A stretch of 64,000 nucleotides of DNA from Calliphora vicina (Eukaryota > Arthropoda > Insecta > Diptera > Calliphoridae), in NCBI RefSeq assembly GCF_958450345.1, contig NC_088780.1, forward strand, positions 114,588,226 to 114,652,225, read 5' to 3'. A model generated the notes under the pieces. That model made no database searches and had not been told where the DNA came from. It worked only from the letters and a program-made list of their open reading frames with translations. A program made the position numbers and the translations under genes. Shown piece by piece: positions 57,197 through 64,000 of this stretch. How positions within the stretch are numbered: position 1 is the stretch's first letter; each line of letters opens with the position of its first letter.

Positions 57197-57562
57197 GGGG
57201 CCTATTTCACTAAGCTACAAGTTCACAATTACAAGTGTTTTTGCCTGTAAAATTGTGAACTTGTGAATAATTGCGTTTCATCAAAATAAAATTACAAGTT
57301 TGTAGCTACAAGTGAATTTTACAAGTCACAAGTCTACAGGTCATACTTCTACAAGTGGTTTTGTTTCACTAAACTAAATTTGCACTTGTAAACTTGTAGA
57401 ATTGTAGAAAAAAAGCTTAGGGTCGACGGAGACCCTCAGAAAAATTTTTCAAGTTACAAGTGAATGATAAATTGAAATAAAATTTGATTTTTAACTATTT
57501 TTTAATAAAAATTAATTAAAATAAACACAAAATCCAAAATTTTTAATATTAATTAGCATTTG

Positions 57563-57713
57563 GTTACCTTAATATAGAAAGGCCCTAACTCGTGTTTTTT
57601 TTAAGCCGAATTTTTTTTGCTAAATATGATATATGATTGGACCATTTATCGAAATAATCAAAAATCTGGGCTTATAAAAAACACGAATTAGGGGCTTTCT
57701 ATATTAAAGTAAC
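57563..57713. repeat. Small palindromic element, 45-bp arms
   Basis: GTTACCTTAATATAGAAAGG ... TAAGCC is mirrored by GGCTTATAAAA ... CTTTCTATATTAAAGTAAC with a few mismatches. 151 bp in all. Confidence 0.85.
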
Positions 57714-57785
57714 GATTTATTTATTTTGTTTACTATTAAATAGGTTTCGTATATTCAGAAGTTATGCCACCTAATTTTAAGGTGA

Positions 57786-57836
57786 TTGATGTAGGGTATC
57801 ATATGGTCGGGCTTCACAGACTATATTTTCTTACTT
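57786..57836 (+). repeat. 3' end of a family B element
   Basis: GATGTAGGGTATCATATGGT, then CGGGCTTCACAGACTATA, then TTTCTTACTTGTT. The hairpin is weakened by mutation. Confidence 0.75.
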
Positions 57837-57965
57837 GTTTTTTTTTTGCCTTTGGGAATAGCCACTTTGGAAATCTAAAAATATATAGAGAATTCTAAAT
57901 TAGAACATAAAATTGCAAAAGTATTTATTTTTATCAGTCCCCGCACACTTTTCGATAGATTGGGT

Positions 57966-58240
57966 ATAAACAAGTAAGAGAGCTATATTCGGCTATGCCA
58001 AATCTTATATAAAAGACAAATTTTAAATTTTTTTAGGTAAACAAAATTTTTTTTTTCCAAAGTTGTTTTTTTTTCATTTTTTGTAAAAAAATATTTTTCG
58101 AATTGTTATTTTAATTATTTTTTTTTTAATTTTTAAAAAAAAATTTTTGGTTTTTTAAATTTAAAAAATTTTTTTTGGTTTTTTAAATTTTTTTTTGGAT
58201 GAAAAAAAATTCGGGTTAAAAAATATTTTTTATATAAGAA
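57966..58240 (-). repeat. 3' part of a family C element, reversed
   Basis: AACAAGTAAGAGAGCTATAT, then TTCGGCTATGCCAAATC, is the reverse of the CTTGTT tail and hairpin of 44679-45367, followed by the same A/T homopolymer region. Confidence 0.8.
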
Positions 58241-58365
58241 ATATAGGTTTTTATAGGATATTTTAGCATTTTGAGTAATAATAAATAAGAATTGTAAAAT
58301 TAATATCACAATATATACATATGTATGTACAAGAACTTGTGATTGTAGAAATTGTAGTTTACAAG

Positions 58366-59273
58366 CAGCGTTACCACTCATAAAATATTTTTCCTACCAA
58401 ATTTCTGATTAAAAACTACCAAAAACTACCACAACCTACCAAATTTTAAATATTTGAGAAATTCTATTTGGATTCGTTTCAAAATTAATAGTTAAATTAA
58501 AATAATATTAATGCTGTTATAACATTACCCAGAGGATGAATATTATTTAATTACACTACAATCATAAATATGTCACACCTAAAAATTGAGTGTGAATCGT
58601 TTCATTATTCACCATAGCTCCCATATAGGGCCCACACCTAAAAATTACTTTAACTTCTAAAAGTGTTGGTATCCCGACAGAATTCAACACAAATTAGTTT
58701 CATACAGAAATAAATTACGCGTCTTAATTTCATGGCGATCGGTACATAATTGGTCATAGCTTCTTCTCAAAATCACTCACGAAAATAAATTATTGAAATT
58801 TTAAAAGAAAAATGTATTTGCTCAGCACAGGCTATTACTTATTACTTCTTTTAACATGACTACGCACAATTTAAATAATATTTGTTATAATTTGGAAGAT
58901 TTAGAATATGTAAATTAAATTGTTCAAGAAATCTTGAAGCAGCAGAACAAAAAATTTTAAGAAAAATAAAAGTATTGCGAGCCCTTTGGCATTTTTTGAA
59001 CTGAACTCTACGAAATACGTACACATTTACCTGACTAAACTAAAAATTTAAGATAATTCTGTCTTCATATTCAATTTTTCATAAATAATTTTATTATTTT
59101 GGAGTAACATAGTTTTTTTGTTATGATTTTTATTATTTTGTTCTTAAAAATTCTTATTAAAAAACCTACCAAAATACGACAAAAATCGGAACAAACCAAC
59201 CAAACTACCAAAAGTCAATTTATTAACTTAAAACTACCAATTTTGGTCCAATTGGACCAAAGCGGCAACGCTG
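58366..59273. mobile_element. hAT-like element with perfect 8-bp target duplication
   Basis: It begins CAGCGTTACCACTC and ends GCGGCAACGCTG, flanked by TTTACAAG on both sides (58358-58365 and 59274-59281). CTACCAAAAACTACC-type words lie near both ends. A family B fragment (58598-58860) is inside. No transposase. Confidence 0.9.
58598..58860 (+). repeat. Family B fragment inside the hAT-like element
   Basis: TTCACCATAGCTCCCATATA, AAATTACTTTAACTTCTAAA and GGCGATCGGTACATAATTGG align with 42240-42480. The 5' start and 3' hairpin are gone. Confidence 0.7.
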
Positions 59274-59403
59274 TTTACAAGTGCAAAAAGCTACAAGTGT
59301 TGTGAAAATTTTAATGAAACACAATTCATCAGCACTTGTAAGAATTAGACTTGTGATTGTAACTTGTAAACTTGTAGAATTGTAGTTTAGTGAAATAGGC
59401 CCC

Positions 59404-59909
59404 AGCTATGTAGTGGTATTCTTCGAATTAAATGAACTTGAGCCAAATTAAAAATTTACGTTCAAATTATGTAAAAATAAAAAGTTCATATAATTACTAT
59501 ATATAATAATTTTATTATTAATAATAATTAATTATTACTATTAATAATAATTAATTATTAATGTATTTACATATATTAACAAAAAAGAATAAGAACCAGT
59601 AACAAAACTTTTATAAGAAATATCAAAAAAAAAAAGTTATGAACATCGAAAAAAATATATATTATGAATGACTCTTATTTAAAAAGTTAAAATTTATTCA
59701 TTGATTTATGCCTAAGTTTTTCATTCTCAACAAATTTAATAACAGTTATTTTAATAAATTCAAGCATATGAAATATACAAAGCATAACAGAATTAACCAA
59801 TGATGCATTTTTCGTCCAATATGGTGAATTGTTCGAAAATTTTAAGAATTTGTATTTATTTTTTTTTACCAATTTAAATATTATCTATGAAAAGAAAATC
59901 AAATAATTG
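59404..59909. other. AT-rich DNA
   Basis: 59515-59570 is a self-complementary ATTAATAATAATTAATTATT-type tract. No gene. Confidence 0.5.
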
Positions 59910-60604
59910 TAGTGGTGTGCCGAAAACTGAGTGCATAAGAGCTCAATATCAAACGGATATGACTAGTTAATATTAGAAGGGTGCTGAAATTTAATGCTAA
60001 AAAAATATTTTCACAATCATATGACATTATGTGGTCTTTAAAAATTAAATAATGAAATCATATTCAAATATCCATTTATTTTCGTAAGTAAACGAATTCC
60101 AACACAAAGGGAGGTATTTGTAAATAATATTAAATTTGACAGTGTTCCGAATTCATAGAATCCTATATTTAGCTTACGTGATTACTAAGTTATATTACTA
60201 TTTTAATTTAATATTTAAGGGAATATCTCTGACCAGACGGCTTGAGTAACATCTAAACTATCAGACACGAATAAATTAAAATTACGTTAATTAACCTTCC
60301 ATGTCATACAACTACACTATTTTAACTATGTTTCGAAAAGCATAGGCGCTTAATTTATTTTTGTAAATAATATATGGTTTATTGGATTGATTTATCCTTA
60401 TTATATTTGCATCATTAAATTATCTTTTGGAGGTTGCAATAGTCATAATTGTCCACATGTCTTCGTTTGGGTAGCATTAAATATATGATGTTACCTTCCA
60501 TGGATCAGGTAACACAGCTTTGATTACTTCAATGTCTAACCTTTTAGTTTTGTTTCAATGAAATCCATTTCAAAACTAGCCAATAAAAATATTTCGGCAC
60601 TCTA
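59910..60604. mobile_element. Probable hAT-like element, GTGCCGAAA ends
   Basis: TAGTGGTGTGCCGAAA at the left and TTTCGGCACTCTA at the right are inverted, of the TAG...GTGCCGAA type common in hAT elements. The 8-bp flanks do not match, so age or chance cannot be excluded. Confidence 0.45.
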
Positions 60605-62174
60605 ATCATAACACAATTCATAATTATATCTATATTTTTATAACGAAACAGGTCCATTGCATCTTTTGAATAAAATGTTTATCCTTTTGAATTTTAATGT
60701 CCTTAAATTTGTTTGTATTAATAGTAAATGATGGTAATGCAACATTGTTACAGTCTTCAGCAATTTTTTATAATTATGTTTATAAAAATTTAAAAAAATT
60801 AAGTAAATTTCAGTAGAGTTGCATTTTTTTTGCTCGTACAATTTTACCACTGTTTTTACTAAAAATTTTATAATTATCCTTACGTAGAAAAATATTGGAC
60901 AAAATGTCATACAATAATTGCTTATGATCAATAAGAATATAAAAACAGCAGATGTGGACAATTGATACCTTTTTGAGCAAAATCAGTGCTGTTGAAAATC
61001 TCATAGAATAGCGTTGCATTTTTTATGCTCGCAGCTGTATTATTGGCCTTAAAACTTTTCGCATCAAGAGTATTATTCGGGCAGTTTTTCTATCAAAAAT
61101 AGTGATACGCCTTTTTCGTAAACTTTCAAATAATTGAAAATATTTTGCAATGAATGGAAGTAATAAAAAGAAATTTCAATTGGAAAAACAAAATGTACAT
61201 ACAATTTAACATAATAATACAACATTTTAAGTTCTATTTCATATTTGCTTTATTGTACGAAATTTAAAATAATAGATGACTTTATGGGTTTAAAATCGAA
61301 TTTAAAGCCTTTGTGGTTAAGCTATATTAATACAATCATTTTCCTATCATTAACACTTCTAATTAAAGTTTGTTCTTTAATTAGTTGACTGTAATTTCTT
61401 TCATTTGGTACTAACTCCATATTGAAATTTTTCTGATTTTCACAACTATTTATTTACATCATGTGGTTTATTTCAATTATTACTTGATTGTATTCTTATT
61501 TCTTAAAAAAAGTTTTTCCCCAACAACCTTTTCTCTTTCTAATGCCGATAATGTATGTAGTTTGTAATGAAATATTTCTTAATAAAAGATTTTGTGGGTT
61601 AATGCAAATTCTTGGAAAATATGTATGTACCTATATTATGGTAGCCCCAAAAAAGGTTAATGATGGTCAAGATACCATTTCTTTCCCTTTCACATGATAC
61701 TTATATTTTATATGTTTCCTTTGCGAGCGATATGAAAAAAATTATAAAAACCTTTTTATCTTTTGATCCAGCTCACCAAAATATTAACGTCAGAACACAA
61801 AATTTAAGAAATGCTATCCTCTAATAAAATAAACTTTTATTTTATCATTAAAAAGTTATACGGGAATACAAAATTAATATTTTGGTAAGAAGTAGTGTAC
61901 TGAATTCCCAATTATTGATAAATTCACTGAAATATATTGTTGGGCGATAAGCTAGTTCCTATTCGCATTTCACTGGTTGCTTAGGCCAGATCATCAGGAA
62001 ACATTTTCCGAAAAGGCTTTAGAAAAACTAGAGATATTATACAAATAAAACTATAGAGCGAATGAGAATTACAGACACTCAAGCTATATTTGTAAAAATA
62101 TCAAAGCTTAAACAAAACACAAACAATCATTTACTTAGGTGGGAACATCAACAGTTTATTTTTCCTCCATTTAA
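60605..62174. other. AT-rich DNA, no gene identified
   Basis: GTTGCATTTTTTTTGCTCG at 60819 and GTTGCATTTTTTATGCTCG at 61013 are near-direct copies of unknown meaning. The overlapping frames at 60638-61019 have no domain and match background. Confidence 0.4.
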
Positions 62175-62836
62175 ATGGGGCCACCCTAATATAAATGTTT
62201 ACTTGTTTTTATTATTGAAATGACCATACATTTTTCTTATGAATTTTGTTATTATTTATATGAATTCATATATAAACGAAAGGAGCTAGCTGACTGACTT
62301 ACTTTTTTTACAAATGCTTTCACCTAGCCCCCTTACAAATGTCCACCGGAATGATGTTTGAGTTGCCATAAGTATGTTAAATATGCGGCAGTCCTGATAA
62401 AATTTTGCACAAATTACTTCTCAGTACTCTGAAATTATATGGGAATATCGGGAAATATTTGTCTCTAGTTCCCTCCCATACAAGGTCCGACTCAGAAAAT
62501 GACTAGAGCAGTCATTGCTGTCTTATAATAATGAAATTGGATATAAACGAGTTTTATATGATCCTAAATCTTTCCATCAACTTTTGTGAGGATCCGTCCA
62601 TAATTGACCCAATGTAACCCCTATATCAGAAGATATTTTATTGTCAATAAATAATTTATATATAATGAATGATATAAACATACATTTAGACGCAAGTCAT
62701 TTAAAGTTTTAACAAATTAATCACTCTATTAAATTCGGTATATTTGGGACCATAACTGATCCAAGTCTCAATAGAAAACAACATATTGATGGTGGGAATA
62801 TATGAATCGGTACAGTCGAAAATAACATTGTAACTT
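62175..62836 (+). repeat. Eroded Helitron-related element preceded by a family F end
   Basis: GGGGCCACCCTAATA at 62177 is the inverted family F terminus. Then TCACCTAGCCCCCTTACAAA and ATAATTGACCCAATGTAACC resemble family B, and ATCGGTACAGTCGAA with CTTGTT at 62832 resembles a decayed 3' hairpin and tail. Confidence 0.45.
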
Positions 62837-63300
62837 GTTGTCATCTGTGTTCTGAATTTTATAATAAAATATGTATGTGGCGATGAAAAAAACGTATAAA
62901 ATCAAAAACATTTAAAAATTTAAAAGTCTTAATTAAAAATTAGAACAAATTATACAAAATTGCATTAAGACAAAGGAAATGTTTTACATTTTACTAATTT
63001 AGCAAAAGAAATATTGTATAATAAAAATGCCAAAAGCTAAAAACCACAATTTAATACCTGTAGAACACACACACATACAGCTCTAACACATATGCACATT
63101 AGACAAGACCTTAAAAGTAGATAGTATGTTTTGGATGGGTTATTTAGTAGCAAAAAAAATACTGGGAAACGAGAACCCGCTCCGGAAGTCATTTTAATAT
63201 TGAAAAAATGGATAAACAATAATACATGTTTGATTTCCTCAAAAATTTTGCTTTTTAACATTCTTTTGCAATCGTTTAAGAAAATTTTCTTTCAAACTAA
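62837..63300. other. AT-rich DNA, no gene identified
   Basis: 63060-63100 has ACACACACACATACAG simple sequence. The short opposing frames at 63037-63346 carry no domain. Confidence 0.45.
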
Positions 63301-63303
63301 TTA

Positions 63304-63595
63304 CACTGTCCAACAACATGTTTGGAACAGACTAGCGACCCTATAATTCTGAAAGGGCAGGTTGAGTAGATAATTTTTGTAGAATAAACTTATAGTCCAG
63401 CTGGTCTGAATTTTTTTTTTACAGTGGGTCAAAGTTATAATTTTTTGGTCGAAGGTAGCATTATACTAACTGAAAAAAAATTTGTAAGGTAATATCTGAG
63501 AGAATTCTTATTGTCAGAGTTATATTGTGGAATTTTATGGGGATAATTTTTGTGGAAGATCTTAACCCCCTATCTCCTCTCTTTAGGAGTCAATC
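63304..63595 (+). mobile_element. Harbinger-like element, copy 2, right side missing
   Basis: CACTGTCCAACAACATG after TTA, nearly identical to 47585-47870 (GTCCAGCTGGTCTGAATTTT, TTTGTGGAAGATCTTAAC). The match stops at about 63595, where a palindromic element begins. Confidence 0.85.
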
Positions 63596-63602
63596 ACAGT
63601 TT

Positions 63603-63873
63603 TTTATAAATATCTCCAAACATCCAAGTATGATCCAAATAAGCTGAAATTTAAAATATAAATAGTCCAATTTAAAAAAATTCCGAAACTTCGTATCTAA
63701 AAAGCCAAAAAAAAGATCGAGCAGAATTAAAAAAAATAAATAAATCTAAATATCTCTTGAACTAAAAGAGATAACTTACATATATTTTGTAGATCTCCTT
63801 ATGGACTATTTACATTTTAAATTTCAGCTCATTCGGATCATACTTGGATTTTTGGAGATATTTATAATAAATG
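63603..63873. mobile_element. Family I palindromic element
   Basis: TTTATAAATATCTCCAAACA at the left is mirrored by the inverse near 63855; GAGCTGAAATTTAAAAT recurs as its complement near 63825. It is related to 11925-12412. GATCGAGCAGAATTAAAAAA also matches 12370-12400 in reverse. Confidence 0.75.
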
Positions 63874-64000
63874 TGAGACCCGATATGGCGTGTAATTTTG
63901 CTAATTAAGCGTAAAGGGCTCTATTTACAACTTTTGTGTCTTTAGTGACCCCCAATGAAATTTAACGCAAAAAATTTTTTGTTGAATATTTTAATCCTTA
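63874..64000. other. Continuation of family I outer sequence
   Basis: GTGAGACCCGATATGG and AGTGACCCCCAATGAAATTT correspond, in reverse, to ATGGGGGCC ... CACGGGTCTC at 11930-11975. The element probably runs to near 63970 before the window ends. Confidence 0.45.

Larger units (their letters stand above)
57197..59403. mobile_element. Large TIR element (family N) with nested insertions
   Basis: It begins GGGGCCTATTTCACTAAGCT and ends with the near-exact inverse (AGTTTAGTGAAATAGGCCCC). ACAAGTT/AACTTGT words are packed into both ends. Inside are a 151-bp palindrome, pieces of families B and C, and a hAT-like element. No target duplication is clear. Confidence 0.8.

Noticed and set aside
60638..61019. 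Overlapping 107- and 69-codon minus-strand frames
   Set aside because: No domains; Leu/Ile/Lys-rich from AT content; no splice-bounded structure.

Overview
This is AT-rich, gene-poor animal DNA, almost certainly from a schizophoran fly, probably a calyptrate (blowfly, housefly or stable-fly type). The grounds are DINE-1/INE-1-like Helitron-related elements with the TATACCC start, GTCC-rich middle and hairpin plus CTTGTT end; an eroded insect mariner transposase; and a dense mix of hAT, pogo, Harbinger-like and Transib-like short elements. The species call is inference. There is no bacterial-style gene, operon, CRISPR array, rRNA or tRNA gene.

Only one stretch looks like host coding DNA: an Asn/Thr/Ser/Cys-rich first coding exon on the minus strand (1929 down to 1353). 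It has a good fly start context and a GTAAGT splice donor, and it ends in a hydrophobic segment. If real, its gene continues off the left edge, and the rest of the window is its upstream flank or a giant 5' intron.

Region by region. 1-5.6 kb: candidate exon, its leader, and relics. 5.6-9.7 kb: a dead mariner on the minus strand split by at least three younger insertions. 11-14.5 kb: an element carrying a tRNA-like segment, foldback DNA, and the RNase H/zinc-knuckle tail of a LINE. 16-20.8 kb: an unclassified repeat family (F), Helitron-type repeats, and a Helitron-related element (family B) hit by a long-TIR element (family A). 22.2-24.5 kb: the one complete A element and another B copy. 26.7-29.7 kb: a hAT-like element split by a 1.5-kb solo LTR with its AGTT target duplication, inside which sits a 21 x 25-bp GC-rich minisatellite; then a 517-bp near-perfect palindrome. 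31-33 kb: quiet, non-repetitive DNA, the best place for regulatory sequence. 33-42.5 kb: alternating F, foldback, A, B and pogo-type elements. 43.5-49 kb: a Transib-like element, an intact DINE-1-like element, Helitron pieces, a Harbinger-like element and a second dead mariner transposase. 50-54.8 kb: a roughly 0.5-kb tandem duplication, a second Transib-like element and divergent tandem repeats. 56-60.6 kb: a foldback with 38-bp tandem repeats, a large TIR element split by a hAT-like element with a perfect 8-bp duplication, and another hAT-like element. 60.6-64 kb: mostly plain AT-rich DNA, ending in a truncated Harbinger-like copy beside a palindrome.

No set of genes works together here. 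The interest lies in the nesting of transposons, whose target duplications give a relative order of events, in the hairpin-forming minisatellite, and in the lone exon.
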